This document shows, piece after piece, positions 8,801-23,800 of a stretch of DNA of 53,500 nucleotides; the first letter of the stretch is position 1; every line of letters starts with the position of its first letter. Origin of the DNA: Methylococcales bacterium. Its GTDB lineage: Bacteria; Pseudomonadota; Gammaproteobacteria; JABHGC01. The DNA lies in NCBI GenBank assembly GCA_018672285.1, contig JABHGC010000185.1:1-53500 (forward strand), written 5' to 3'. The position numbers and the translations under genes were made by a program. A model generated the notes under the pieces. It saw only the letters and a list, made by a program, of their open reading frames with translations. It had not been told where the DNA came from and did no database searches.

Positions 8801-11800
8801 GCACTTGACCATCGCTTGGTTAATGCCGCTGATGTTTTGCGAGAACAGCAATCACACCCCGGTGGGTTGCCCGTTGTTTTTACCAGTGCATTAGGGTTGC
8901 AGGCACAATCGCAAGCTGAAATATTCCCCTCCAGCTGGCTTGGCAAGAGAGTCTACACGATCTCACAAACCCCACAGGTCTGGTTAGATCATCAGGTGGT
9001 TGAAGAAAAAGGCAACCTGATTCTCAGTTGGGATGTGGTGCAAGGGTTGTTCGCTGATGATGTGATTACCGATATGTTTAGTGCCTATATCGGTTTATTA
9101 TCACGGCTTAGCAAAAGTGATGTCCACTGGCAGCAAACCGGTTGTTATGGTTTGCCCAAAGCTCAGCAAGCGCTCAGAGAGCGAATCAATGATACCAGTG
9201 AGTCTGTCCCAGCAGGTTATATTCACTCACCCTTTATGACGCAGTCTATTTTGCAGCCAGAGCACGTTGCAATTGAAGCACCAGGTATTAGCATCAGCTA
9301 TCAACAGTTGTATTCTTTGTCGACTAGGTTGTCGCACAAGTTGATGGGGGTGGGCGCAAAACCGAATCATTTAGTGGCGATTATGATGGAAAAAGGTTGG
9401 GAGCAAGTTGTTGCTTGCTTGGCAACCTCTCAAGCGGGTACCGCTTATTTACCCATCAACCCTAGTTTACCTAAAGCCAGAATTGATTTATTGCTAGAGC
9501 AAGGTGATGTGGCGATCGTTTTAACTCAGCCTAAAATACATCAACAATATCATTTTGATGATGATTTAACGGTTGTAGATGTGACGGTTGAAAATATCGC
9601 GGCTTTGCCTGACTACCCCTTACTGGTTGAGCAAGATGTACATGACTTAGCGTATGTGATTTTTACCTCAGGCTCTACTGGCCAGCCAAAAGGGGTCATG
9701 ATGACCCAGCAAGCCGTGCTCAATACTTTGCAAGACATCAATGATCGGCATGAAGTTGGCCCTGCAGATAAAGTATTGGCATTGTCCTCATTGAGTTTTG
9801 ACCTGTCAGTATGGGACATCTTTGGCACGTTAGGTGCGGGTGGCACCATAGTTATTCCCGATAGTGAGCAAGAGCGAGAGCCTAAATATTGGGCAGAACT
9901 GATTCAATCTCGCAAGATTACTGTCTGGAACTCAGCGCCAGCAATGATGAAAATGTTGCTAGATTATCAGGCAAACGGTGATTTTTCGAGTTTAAGACTG
10001 GTCATGTTAAGTGGTGACTGGATACCGGTGACGATGCCGGATCGAATTTGGGCTGTAAATCGTGGCATTAAAATCGTCAGTTTGGGTGGTGCGACAGAGG
10101 CTGCGATTTGGTCGATAGAGCATGTGATTACGCAATCCACGGCGGAATTTGACAGTATTCCTTATGGTCTGCCGTTAACCAATCAACAAATGTATGTGCT
10201 CAATGAGGCGATGAAACCTTGCCCAGATTGGGTGACAGGCTCGCTTTATATTGGTGGCATTGGCTTAGCAAGTGGCTACTGGAAAGATAGGAAAAAAACC
10301 GAACATCAATTTATCGTACACCCTGAAACTGGCCAGAAATTATACAGAACGGGTGATCTTGGCCGTTGGCTACCAAGTGGGGATATTGAGTTTTTAGGGC
10401 GAGATGATGCCCAGGTTAAAATTCGAGGGTATCGAATTGAGTTGGGAGAAATAGAAGCAACATTAGCCAAGTTGGCGGGCGTTGAAGATGGTATCGTCAA
10501 AGATTTTACCGATGAGCAAGGGCAGAAATACCTGGTTGGTTTTTTGGTCACTCAGCTGGATATTGAGTTAGTAAAGCAGTTTTTACAAGACAAACTGCCG
10601 ATATATATGGTGCCGCTAAAGTGGGTACAGTTATCTGAGTTGCCGCTGAATAATAATGGTAAGGTGGATCGCTCCGCATTAGTGGCGCCAGAATCTGATC
10701 AAGATGAACAGCACAGTATTGCGCCTAGAAATAAGATAGAGACTTGGTTGCAAGCCTATTGGCAAACCTTACTCAATCGTGATCATGTCAGCTTGTTTGA
10801 TCATTTTTTTCAGCTGGGTGGTGATTCCATTACAGCCACACAAGTGGTTTCAGCCATTAAACGGCAATTTAATATTGATGTGTCGTTAAAGCAATTTTTT
10901 GAGCATTGCACGACGGTTGAACAGCTTGGTCACTTTATATTGCAGCAAACCCCCAGCACCGTTGTGGCTTTGCCTCAACTAGAACACGCTGCCGAGCTTA
11001 AGTCTGAGCCTTTTGCGCTTAATCCCATTCAACATGCCTATTGGTTGGGTCGGCATGGGCATTATGATCTTGGCCAAGTCGCGTGTCATTTTTATACCGA
11101 AATTGATGTGCATGATTTAAACCTCGAGCGCTTAGAGCGGGCTTGGCAAATATTAATTCAGCGTCATGATATGTTGAGGGTTGTTTTCTCCAATGACGGG
11201 TTAAAACAGCAAGTACAAGACGATATTCCTAATTATCAGATTGAATTTGAAGACCTAACGCCATTAAGTGAAGTGAGCGCCAGTCGTAAACTGCGTACGC
11301 TGAGGGAGGCGTTATCTGAAAAACTCTATGATACCACTGTCTGGCCATTGTTTGATGTTAAGGCACAGCAAATTGATGCCAAAACCACACGGATCTATTT
11401 AAGCTTTGATTTGCTGATTGCAGATGTCTGGAGCTTTTTGGTGCTCTCTAAGGAGTGGCAACAGCTTTATAACGACCTTGATGTTCAATTGCCTGCGTTA
11501 ACAGTGACGTTTTCTGATTATGTTCGTTTGTTACCAAAGTTAGAAGCCTCTAAGTACTATGAAGATGCATGGCAGTATTGGTTGAAGCGGTGTGAAACGT
11601 TACCGGCTGCGCCTGAACTGCCGCTGGCTTGTGCGCCCTCTGAGATTGAAAAACCGCGTTTTGAGCGGTTTAAGCAGGTTATTCCCGCAGCGCAATGGAG
11701 CCAGCTGAAACAGCGTGCAAAAGGGCATCAAGTAACGCCTTCAATGGTGGTGTGTACGGTATTTTCTCAGGTGCTGGCAACGTGGAGTCGGTCGTCGCAT

Positions 11801-14800
11801 TTCACTTTAAACTTAACGTTGTTCAACCGTTTACCTGTTCATGATGATGTCATGTCATTAGTGGGCGATTTTACGTCGTTATTGTTATTAGAGGTGAATA
11901 CGCAACTGGAAGAAAGCTTTATTCAGCGTGTTCATAAAATACAGTCCCAATTGTTACAAGATATAGAGCATCGTGCTGTGAACGGTATTGATGTCATTCG
12001 GCAAATTAATAAACAAGCTAATCACAGTCAGTCTGCCTTGATGCCTGTGGTTTTCACGAGTGCACTGCCAATACAGGAAGTAGATGAGCAAGAGGGTTTC
12101 CCATTCAGTTGGCTGGGTGATCGTAACTTTAGTATTACCCAAACACCGCAAGTTTGGTTAGATCACCAAGTATTTGAAGAAGAGGGTGCATTACACATTA
12201 GTTGGGATGTGGTTGAAGGCTTATTCCCAGATAACCTTATCGAGGATATGTTTGCCGCTTACAATCAGTTGTTGGAGCAGCTGTGTGCATTCTCTGCGAC
12301 TTGGCAAGAAAAATATTTTGGCTTATTGCCTGAATACCAATACATCACACGTAAGGCCTACAATAATACGACCGAACCGCTTTCGACAGGTCTATTGTAC
12401 AGCCCATTTTTACAACAAGTAGACGTGCAGCCTGATGCGATAGCCATCATTAGTGAGCAAAAAACACTGACCTATCAACAGTTGGAGTGGCAGTCATCCC
12501 TCTTAGCGGAAGAGTTGAGTTTAGCAGGGGCGAGTCGGAACCAGTTGATTGCGGTCGTGATGGAAAAAGGCTGGGAGCAAGCGCTTGCGTGTTTGGCGAT
12601 TACCAGAGCCGGGGCAGCCTATTTACCGATTGACCCAAGTTTACCGTCAGACAGAGTTCGCTATCTGTTAAAAAGTGCCAATGTGCGCCAGGTATTAACC
12701 CAGTCTTGGTTGCTTGATCAAGTCAATTGGCCATCACAGCTACACCCCGTCGTGGTCGATCAGTGGAAACCGCAAAGCCATACGATTGCGGTGACAATAC
12801 CACCACATCAGCCAACCGATTTGGCCTATGTGATTTATACTTCAGGATCTACCGGCCAGCCGAAAGGCGTTATGATGGATCATAAAGCGGTATTAAATAC
12901 CGTGGAAGATATTATTCAACGGTATGTTATCGACGCTAAGGATCGGTTTTTTGCCCTATCTAACCTCAATTTTGATTTGTCAGTATTTGATCTGTTTGGG
13001 TGTTTGGCGGCGGGTGCTTGTTTGGTCATTCCAAATGCTAAGCGAGAGCGTGAGCCGAGTTATTGGGTTGAACAACTGGTCAGCCATAAGGTCACCGTTT
13101 GGAACTCAGTTCCGGCATTTGCCGAAATGCTGGTCAGTACGTTAGAGGGAAATCCACACACGGTTGAGACCTTGCGTTTAATGATGCTCAGTGGTGATTG
13201 GATCGCAACTGACTTACCCCAGCGATTGTGGCAGCTATTTCCCAAGCTGGATGTGATGAGCTTGGGCGGGGCAACGGAAGCGGCGATATGGTCGATTGAT
13301 TATCACTTAGAGCCTGGGCACATATTCACGACCAGTATTCCTTATGGTCGGCCTTTATCGAATCAGCATATCTATGTCTATAACCAGCAAATGTCGCATT
13401 GCCCGGCTTGGGTAGTGGGGGATATTTATATTGGTGGTGAAGGTTTAGCGCAAGGATATTGGCAAGATGTAGAAAAAACCAATGCGGCGTTCATTACACA
13501 CCCGTTTACCAAAGAGCGGCTCTATAAAACAGGCGATTTAGGTCGTTTTACACCCGATGGTGTAGTGGAGTTTTTAGGCCGTGAAGATGGTCAGGTTAAG
13601 TTGCAAGGTTACCGCATTGAGCTGGGTGAAATAGAATCAACCATTATGCAGTTTGCTGGTGTCATGCACGTAGCGGTCACGGTAACGTCATATCAACAAA
13701 CGCATTATCTCGTCGCCTATATTGTGGGTGATGTGGCTATCGAGCGAATAAATACCTATTTAGAGTCACAATTACCCAGTTATATGGTGCCACAATTTTA
13801 CCAAAGTATTGCTGAGTTGCCCTTGTCAGTCAATGGTAAGGTGAACAAGCAAGCTTTGCCTAATATTGATATAGCCGTACAGCTTTCCAAGCAGTATGTC
13901 TCACCGCAATCAGAGCTTGAATTAGCCGTCACCAAGGTATGGAGTGAACTCACAGGCCATGAACGTATTGGCCGGGATGATCGATTCTTCACTGTTGGTG
14001 GCGACTCCTTAGTGGCAACCAGGCTTGTGGCTAAGTTACAGCAGCAATTTTCAGTCCCATTGACGTTATTGCTTTTTTTCCAGAATGATACAGTAGGCAC
14101 ACTCTGTGAGTGGATCCAGTCTCAAGATGGGGGTGCTGAGGTTGAGCAGGCTAAGTGGCTGCAAATCACACCTGATCCTGACAATGTTAACGCGCCTTTT
14201 GTACTTAATGATATTCAACAAGCGTATTGGTTAGGGCGTCAAGGGGCGTTCGAATTAGGGGGCGTGGCTTGTCATTTTTACTTTGAAACCATCTCCGATA
14301 ATCTAGATTTAGTACGCTTAGAAAAAGCCTGGAATCGCCTGATACAACGCCATGATATGCTACGTGCCGTCATTCATACTGACGGTATGCAGCAAATTTT
14401 GGACACTGTCCCAACCTATGAATTTACGCTTCATGACTTCACAGCGCTGACGATTGAACAGCAGCAAGCAGGCTGCCTGGATGTGAGGGAGTCGCTCGCG
14501 CACCAGCAAATGGCGACAGACCAATGGCCTGTTTTTGACATCCATGCGAGTCAACTGTCACAAGGCGGGCTGCGCTTACATTTTAGTTTCGACTTTTTAG
14601 TGGCTGATGTGTGGAGCTTTTTAATCTTATTTAAAGAGTGGCAGCAACTCTATGAGCAGCCAGAGGTCTCATTAGCACCACTGTCTCTCTCTTTTCGTGA
14701 TTATGTCTTGGCTGAGAAACAACTGCAGTCAGAAGCGGCAGAGCAAGTGCACTGGCAGTATTGGCTGGATCGAATTCCGTCCATTCCTACAGGGCCAGAT

Positions 14801-17800
14801 TTGCCTCTGGCGAAATCCCCCAGTTTAATTGAGCAGCCGCACTTTGTGCGTCATACCCATCAATTTAGCCGTGTTGAATGGTCTTCTTTAAAACACAGTG
14901 CCGCTGAATTAGGCGTTTCACCTTCGATGATACTGTGTTCCGCTTATGTGGAAATTTTGGCTTTATGGAGTCGCCAAAAACACTTTAGTATTAATTTGAC
15001 GTTGTTTAATCGTTTGCCATTGCATGATGAAGTAGAAAATATTGTCGGTGATTTTACCACCCTGACCTTACTTGAGCGTCATGTCAATACGGCAAACACG
15101 TTTGCAGAACGGACTTTATTATTACAGCAGCAGCTACATGAAGACTTAGAGCACCGCCAAATCAATGGTATTCGGGTATTGCGTGAGTATCAACGTCACC
15201 ACCAGCTTGGGTCGCAGGCTGCTATTCCGGTTGTTTTCACCAGTGCACTGCCTTTAAAAGACCAACATGAAGCAGAAAATTTCCCATTAAGTTGGTTAGG
15301 AGAGCGTACTTACAGTATTTCGCAGACCCCTCAAGTGTGGATGGATCACCATGTATATGAAGAGTTTGGTGCCTTGGTGTATAGCTGGGATGTTGTCGAG
15401 GCCTTGTTCCCTGAGGGGATGATAGAGCAAATGTTTACAAGCTATGGGCAGTTGTTACAGAAGCTGCTCACTGAACCTGATTGTTGGCATGAGCCAACGG
15501 TTGTTGAGCTACCCGAGTTTGAATATTTACAACGCAGAAAAAGTCAGCCAGAGTCTCGTGTTTTTGCAACGGGCAGCTTGGTTGACGGCTTTTTACGTGC
15601 AGCTGAAAAATACCCTCAACAGATTGCGATTCAAACGGCAACACACCGCTTTACTTACAGTCAAATTTTGCAGCAAAGCCAGGTTGTCAGTCAGCAGTTG
15701 CTAAAGCAGGGCGTTCAGCCTAACCAGTTAGTGGCCATTATTGCCGATAAAGGGTGGCTACAAATTGTTGCCAGTATTGGTGTGTTGTTATCTGGTGCTG
15801 CCTATTGCCCAATCGACCCCAATTTGCCAAGCCAGCGGATATTGCAATTATTGCAAGATGGCCATGTGCAGTCAGTATTAACGCAGCAGCGCCTTATCAC
15901 ATCCCTGGAGTGGCCATTAGGGATTGAGTTGCTTGCGGTTGATGGTGAGCTACCCCCTTTGAATCCTGAACTTCCTGTTATGGTTAAGATCAATCATAAC
16001 GACCTTGCTTATGTTATTTATACTTCTGGCTCTACGGGGCTGCCAAAAGGGGTAATGATGTCGCATAAAGCGACATTAAACACGTTAGAGGATGTCAGTT
16101 CACGCTTTGCTGTGACTGACAATGATCGCGTCTTTGCTATTTCATCATTGAGTTTTGATTTATCTGTATTTGATATTTTTGCCACGCTGGCTGTGGGTGC
16201 AACCATTGTCATGCCAGATGCGGACGGTACTCGAGATGCACGTCATTGGGGGGAGTTAATACAGCAGTACAAAGTGACGGTTTGGAACTCAGCGCCGCCA
16301 TTGATGCAAATGTTATTAGAGTCTCAAAAACAAACACAGTATACCGCGCTACAGTCATTAAGATTGATTATGCTCAGTGGTGACTGGATTCCCGTTGAAA
16401 TGGCCGATATTTGTCTAGAGATAAACGATGATATTCAAGTCATTAGTTTAGGTGGGGCAACAGAGGCTGCCATTTGGTCAATTTATTATCCGATTGAACA
16501 AAGTTTCGCCGGTCAGCCATCCATTCCTTATGGGTATTCTCTGGCTAATCAGAAAGTAGAGGTGTTTTCACCAACATTGCAACCCTGCCCGAACTGGGTG
16601 GTGGGTGATATTGTCATTAGCGGTGTCGGTTTATCCAAAGGTTATTGGAAAGACAAAGATAAAACACTATCACAGTTTATTAAACACCCAGAGACGGGCG
16701 TAAGATATTATAAAACGGGTGATCTCGGTCGTTATCATCCTGATGGCTATATTGAATTTTTAGGCCGAGAAGATGCCCAAGTTAAAATTCAAGGTTATCG
16801 GATTGAGCTGGGTGAAATTGAGTTCTCGTTATTGCAACATGATGCGGTTGTAAAAGCTGTTGTAGAGGTACAAGACGTTACCGGTCAGCGCCAAATTGTC
16901 GCCTATGTAGTCCTCAGTGACAATGTTGAGAGTAGCGCTTTGATGAGGCATTGCCAGACATTATTGCCAAGTTATATGGTGCCAAAGCACATTATGCCTC
17001 TGGCGGACATTCCGTTGACGGTTAATGGTAAGGTGGATAGAAAAGCATTACCCGTACCGCGGCAACCTGTGTCGCCCGTTTTAATTGATGAATTTGGCTT
17101 GACGCAAACACAGCAGTGGTTGAGTGACAAACTTCAGTCGCACTTAGGTTTAATCGCCGCGGATTTATCGGGGCAATTTTTCCAACTCGGCGGGGATTCT
17201 TTGTCGGCAACCCGTATTGTGGCAGAAGCCGATGTGGAATTGCATAAAGCATTGTCGCTGCGGCATTTTTTCGATAATGCTTTGTCACTTAGAGACATTG
17301 CCCAAATTTTAGATGAAGCGGTCGAGGTTAAAGGTGCCGCTCACTGGCCTGAATTGACGCATGATCTCGCGCAGGCCAATACTGAGTTTGCCCTTAACCC
17401 GATTCAGCAAGCCTATTGGTATGGGCGACAGCCTGGTTTAGAGCTTGGTGGGGTGTCATGTCATTTATACATGGAAATAGACAGCCTCTCAGTGGATGTT
17501 GTTGATTTACAGCAAGCCTGGAACCACGTTGTGGCACGTCACCCAATGCTGCGAACCGTCATCACTGACGATGGGCTACAACACTGTTTAGAATCGGTTG
17601 ATGAATACGAGTTTGAGCAATGTGATTTTCAAACGTTAGAAGGTCGTGTGCTGGCAGAGGTGTTAACATCACAGCGCAATGAACTTGCCGCGCAAGTCAT
17701 CGATGTGGCTACTTGGCCGTTATTTGAAATTAGGGTGTTGTTATTACCTGACAATAAGAAACGAATTCTATTCAGCTTTGATTTGCTCATAGCCGATGTC

Positions 17801-20800
17801 TATAGCGTGTTACTCATTTTGCAAGATTGGCAGCAGTTCTACCAGTACCCTAATCAAACCTTGCCGGTCTTACCTGTGACGTTCCGTGATTATGTGTTGG
17901 CAGAGCAGGATCTTATTCAGCAAGACTATTTTCATGCCGCGAAAGAATACTGGCAGCAGCGTTTAGAGTCATTGCCTGATGCACCTCAGATTCCGTTAGC
18001 GCGCCAGCCTAAAACCATTTTTGCTCCCACCTTCGAGCGGCTTATTTGTCAGCTAGACAAAGCGCAGTGGGCAAGCTTTAGAGTCTTAGCCAAAGACCTC
18101 GGTGTGACACCGTCATTACTGTTGTGCCAGGTGTATGTGGATGTGTTGCAGAAGTGGAGTGGGCAAGCGGCTTGCTTACTCAACTTAACCTTGTTTAATC
18201 GGTTGCCATTACACGCGAGCGTTGAATCAATTGTCGGTGATTTCACCTCTGTTTTATTATTAGAGGTAGCTGAGAATAAAGGTCGTTTTTCTGAACGATT
18301 GCAGCGCTTGCAGCAACAATTGGTTGCAGACCTTGAACATCGTCACTTTAATGGCATCGAATTGCTTAGGCAGAAACGCCAGCAAGGACATGGTATGGCG
18401 GCGCCCATTGTTTTCACCAGTGCGATTCCTCTGCAGGGTGAAGCCGAATCCTTAACCAGTATTGATTGGTTAGGCGAGCGGGTTTACAGCATTACCCAAA
18501 CACCCCAGGTGTGGTTAGATCATCAGGTGTTTGAAGAGGCCGGTGGGCTTGTGCTTAGCTGGGATTATGTGGCTGAATTGTTCCCAGAAACCTTAATGTC
18601 GCAGATGTTTTCTGAGTATGAAAAAGCCTTACTGCGTTTAATTGAACAGCCAAGTTGTGCTCAGTCACCGAGTGTTTTATCACCGCAGGCAATGGTGAAA
18701 ACCCCGCTTAAAAATAGCTCAGATAAACTGTTGGTTGATGATTTTGTTCACTATGCCAGTTTGCACCCAGAGGCGATTGCTGTGGTGACGAGTGAATACG
18801 AGTTAACCTATGGTGAGATAGATGACCACTCAAACGCTTTGGCGCACCAACTGATTCAAGCAAACGTTGAGTCAGGTGACTTGGTTGCAATTGTTATTCC
18901 TAAAGGTTGGGAGCATATTGTTGCTGTATTTGCCATTTTAAGATCAGGTGCGGCGTATGTTCCCATTGATGTTTCATGGCCTGAAAAACGCATTCAAGCG
19001 TTATTAACCCGTTGTCGTTGCCGCTTTGTTATGACAACGGTAGCCATTAATGAACAGTTTGCATGGCCTGAGCATATTGAAACAACCTATTGTATTGATG
19101 ACTCTCAGATGTTGGCCACAGAAGGTGCTGTGGTCACACCTTGTTATCCAGATGATTTGGCGTATGTCATTTTCACCTCGGGTTCAACCGGCGAGCCTAA
19201 AGGGGTCGTGGTGACGCATAAAATGGCAGTGAATACCATTGATGCGGTGAATCAGCTGTATCAAGTGAATCAAGATGACCGTGCTATTGCTTTGTCACAA
19301 CTGTCGTTTGATTTATCGGTGTACGATATTTTTGGTTTGCTGTCCGTTGGTGGTGCTGTTGTGATGCCAGAGGCGGACCAAGTGAAAGAACCTGAACATT
19401 GGTTGTCACTGTTAAGCCATGAGCATATTACCCTGTGGAACACGGCACCTGCTTTTATGCAGATGTTGCTGGATTATACCGATGGTCAGCGCCTGACCAT
19501 TTTAGATGACCTTAGGGTGGTCATGTTAAGTGGCGACTGGATTCCGGTTGGGTTACCAGATCAATTATGGGCATTTAACCCCACCACTAAACTCTATAGC
19601 TTAGGTGGGGCAACAGAGGGGGCGATCTGGTCTATTCATCACCCTGTTACCCAAAGTTACCAAGGCTGGACGAGTATTCCTTATGGTCAAGCACTGCCCA
19701 ACCAATCGGTGTGGATATTAGATGAGCACATGAACCCATGTCCTGTTTGGGTTACTGGCGACATTTATATTGGTGGCGTTGGGGTTGCTTTAGGGTATTG
19801 GCAAGATAACGAGAAAACAAATGCACAATTTATCCCTCATCCTGAAACCGGAGAGCGATTATACCGTACCGGTGATTTAGGCCGGTATCGTGATACGGGT
19901 GATATTGAATTTTTAGGTCGGTCTGATTTTCAGGTGAAAGTACAAGGCTATCGGATTGAGCTGGGAGAAATTGAAACCCTTATCTTACAAAGCGAAGGGG
20001 TTGAAAAAGCCGTTGTGGTTGCAAACCGTGCGGATAACCGGGTGCAATTGGTGGCTTATTTAACGGGGTCTTTTGATCTTAATGCGGTTCAACATCATTG
20101 CCGAGCATCACTGCCTGAATACATGATGCCACATGACTGGCAAGTACTGGCAGCGCTACCCGTGTCTGCGAATGGTAAGATTGATCGTAGCGCATTGCCA
20201 ACAGCCAATGTGATGGTGGAGAGTGCTGCCAGTGTGACGGCAGCTGAATCTGATACTGAGCAATGGTTGCATGATATTTGGTGTGAGGCTTTGCAGCTTA
20301 CTGAGGCGAGTACCACCGTTGACTTTTTCTCCTTAGGGGGCGACTCATTAATTGCAACCCGTATTGTGAGTCAAATTCAGCAACAACAGGGGATCACAGT
20401 CTCCATTGGTACTTTCTTTAGAGCGCAGACCATTCAGCAGTTGGCGTTAGTCATTGAGTCAGAAACGGATACCAGTACGGCACTTAAAGTGCTGGATCCA
20501 GATCTGGTTCACCGTCACGAGCCATTCCCGTTAAACCCGATTCAACAAGTGTATTGGTTAGGGCGAGAGTCGAGTCTAGAGCTGGGTAACATTGCTTGCC
20601 ATTTATATGTGGAAATGGCCATACAAGATTTATCCCTAGAGCAACTAGAGCGGACGTGGCAACAGCTGATTGAGCGCCACGACATGCTTCGTGCTGTGAT
20701 TACAGTAGATGGTTTGCAACAAATACAAGAAGCAGTCGCACCTTATCAATTTAGTCACAGTGATGAATCTGTCGCTACGGTACGGCAGCGTTTATCTCAT

Positions 20801-23800
20801 GAAATTCATGATGTCCATCAATGGCCATTGTTTACCATCGCCGTTTCACAGGAGCAGGGAGCGCGGTTACATTTTAGTTTTGACTTGATGATTGCCGATG
20901 TCTTCAGTTTAATGCGTTTGTTTGATGAGTGGTCTCAGTTATACCATGGTGAGGTTTTAGCGCCTGTTAGTTTGTCATTCCGTGATTATGTGTTGTTTGA
21001 GCAAGACCGTGAAGCGGCGGTGCTAAAGCAGCATTGGTATTACTGGCAGGACCGGCTAGACACGTTACCCGCAGCGCCACCATTGCCGCTGGCCGTACAG
21101 CCTTCTGAGATTAGCAAGCCTGAGTTCAAGCGCATGACGGGTCGATTACCCGCTCAGTTGTGGTCGAAGATCAAAACCAGTGCCAAATCTTACAAGGTGA
21201 CCCCGTCAGTGGTGTTGTGCCGGTTGTATGCTGATGTGTTGGCAGCCTTTAGTTCAGAGTCGCATTTTACCTTAAACCTGACTTTATTTAACCGTTATCC
21301 GGTACACCCTGAGGTTGATCAAATTGTGGGTGACTTTACCTCCCTGCTACTTCTGGAGCTAAATAGACAACCTGGTGACAGTTTTCAGCAACGTGCTGAA
21401 CATTTGCAAGCACAGCTGATTAGTGACTTAGAGCACCGTGATGTGAGTGGTGTTAAAGTCATTCGGGCGCTAAGCCAAGGCGCGCAACATGCGACCATGC
21501 CCGTGGTCTTTACCAGTGCCTTGCCAATTCAGTCGCATGAGGATTCCGATCAGGATAGTGCTTATTGGATTGGTGATATGGTGTATGCCATCACCCAAAC
21601 ACCACAAGTGTGGTTGGATCACCAAGTTTTTGAAGAGCAAGGAGACCTTGTTTATACCTGGGACTATGTGGCCGACCTATTTCCTGAAAACTTGATTGAA
21701 ACCATGTTCTCAGCCTATACCGAGCACTTAAATCAATTAACCGATGCTGAGCATTGGTATGAGACGCTACAGGTTACAGAGCAGCAATTTGATGGTATCT
21801 CGCTAGCAGTAACGGATGATACGGCGCCCGTAGCGGCGGTTGTTGATGTCAGTGTGCCAGCGGTATTACTAGAGGAAATGACGGCTCTTTGGGCTGATAC
21901 GCTCGGGCTAGAGCACATCCCTGTTGATGAAAGCTTCTTTAAGCTGGGTGGGGACTCTCTGATTGCAACCCGAGTCTTGGGTAAAGTGAAACAGGCGCAC
22001 TCTGTGGCCATCAGTTTAGCCGACTTCTTTGCCAAAGGAACAACTGTACAGTCTCTGGCTGAGTTGGTGGTACTGGCAACCACGTCAGATCAAGCGTTAG
22101 TGCCGAGCTATCCACAAATCATACCTGAGCCAAACTTACGATTTGAACCTTTCCCTCTAAATGATATTCAGCGCGCCTATTGGTTAGGCCGTCAGGGGAC
22201 TTATGCCCTGGGGAATGTGCCTTGCCATTTTTACTCAGAAACCACGGCCAATGGGGTTGATATCGGCAAGCTCACCCGAACTTGGCGGCAAATGATTGAG
22301 CGCCATGAAATGCTGCGCGCCGTCATTTTACCGACTGGTGAGCAACAAATATTGGCTGAAGTGCCTGAATACGAGTTCCCTGTCATTGATGCGAGAGCCT
22401 GGAGTGAATCGGAGATACTGGATTCAATCTCAAGCGTACGCGGCGAGCTAGCCGCTCAAATGCTTGATACAGAACAATGGCCTATTTTTGATATCCGTCT
22501 GCATCAAGTGACAGATGATGATTATTTGATTCACTCCAGTTTTGATTTCTTGATTGCCGATGTATGGAGCTTTTTGATTATTTTAGGGGAGTGGGGTGCT
22601 CTGTACTCAGATACCGTCACCGAGCTACCTGAAATCACCTTATCATTTAGAGACTATGTATTAGCTGAACAGGAAATAAGCCAACAAGCAAAAACGTCAG
22701 AGCATTGGGCGTATTGGCAAGAGCAGATTAAAACTTTGCCTGTCGGGCCTGATTTCCCCTTGCAAGCATTACCAGAGACCATAGATACGCCAACATTTTT
22801 GCGTTTGAATGATGCCTTAAGCGCAGACATGTGGCAGCAGCTACAAGGTATTTTTCAAGCACATGAGTTAACGCCTTCTGTCGCGCTATGTGCTTTATAT
22901 TGTGAGGTATTGGCTTACTGGAGTAAAACAGCACATTTCACCATGAACTTAACTTTGTTTAATCGGCTACCGCTGCATGATGAAGTAGAAAGTATTGTGG
23001 GGGATTTCACGACCTTAACCTTGTTGGAGCGACAGGCTGGGGTAGGGCAAACACTATTAGAGCGTGCACGCGCATTACAAAACCAATTATTTGAGGATTT
23101 AGAACACCGAGATGTGAATGGTGTGAACGTACTGCGTGAATACGCCAAGCAGCATGATTTGGGTAGTAGTAATCCAATGCCTGTGGTCTTTACCAGTGCT
23201 TTACCGCTTAAAGCGCAAGATGCAGAGCAAACCTTCCCGACAACTTGGTTAGGGCAGCGAGTGTATAGCATTTCCCAAACACCTCAAGTCTGGTTAGATC
23301 ACCATGTGTATGAGGAAGCAGGCCAGCTTATTATTAGCTGGGACTATGTTGCAGAATTATTTCCAGAAGAGATGATGGACACCATCTTCACCCATTACGT
23401 CTCTTTGCTTAAGTCCATTTTGCATGATGAGCAGTGGTGGCACAAAACACATGTTTTACAACTGCCTCAAGCGCAACAACAGGTTAGATTGCAAGCGAAT
23501 GACACTGCCAATCAAATACCTGAAGGGTATTTGTACAGCGCCATTATCGAGCAAGCATTGGCCAACCCTGATGCGATTGCGATTCAAACACCTGATCGTC
23601 AGTTAAGTTATCATGAACTGTATGCGCGCAGTTTACACTTAGCGCAAAGGCTTAAGCGTTTAGGTGCCAGAAAAAATGCCTTAGTCGCCGTGGTGATGGA
23701 AAAAGGTTGGGAGCAAGCGGTTGCGTGCTTGGCGATTACCTTAGCGGGCAGTGCTTACTTACCGGTTGATCCGGCGTTGCCCGAAGAGCGCTTGTGGTTT

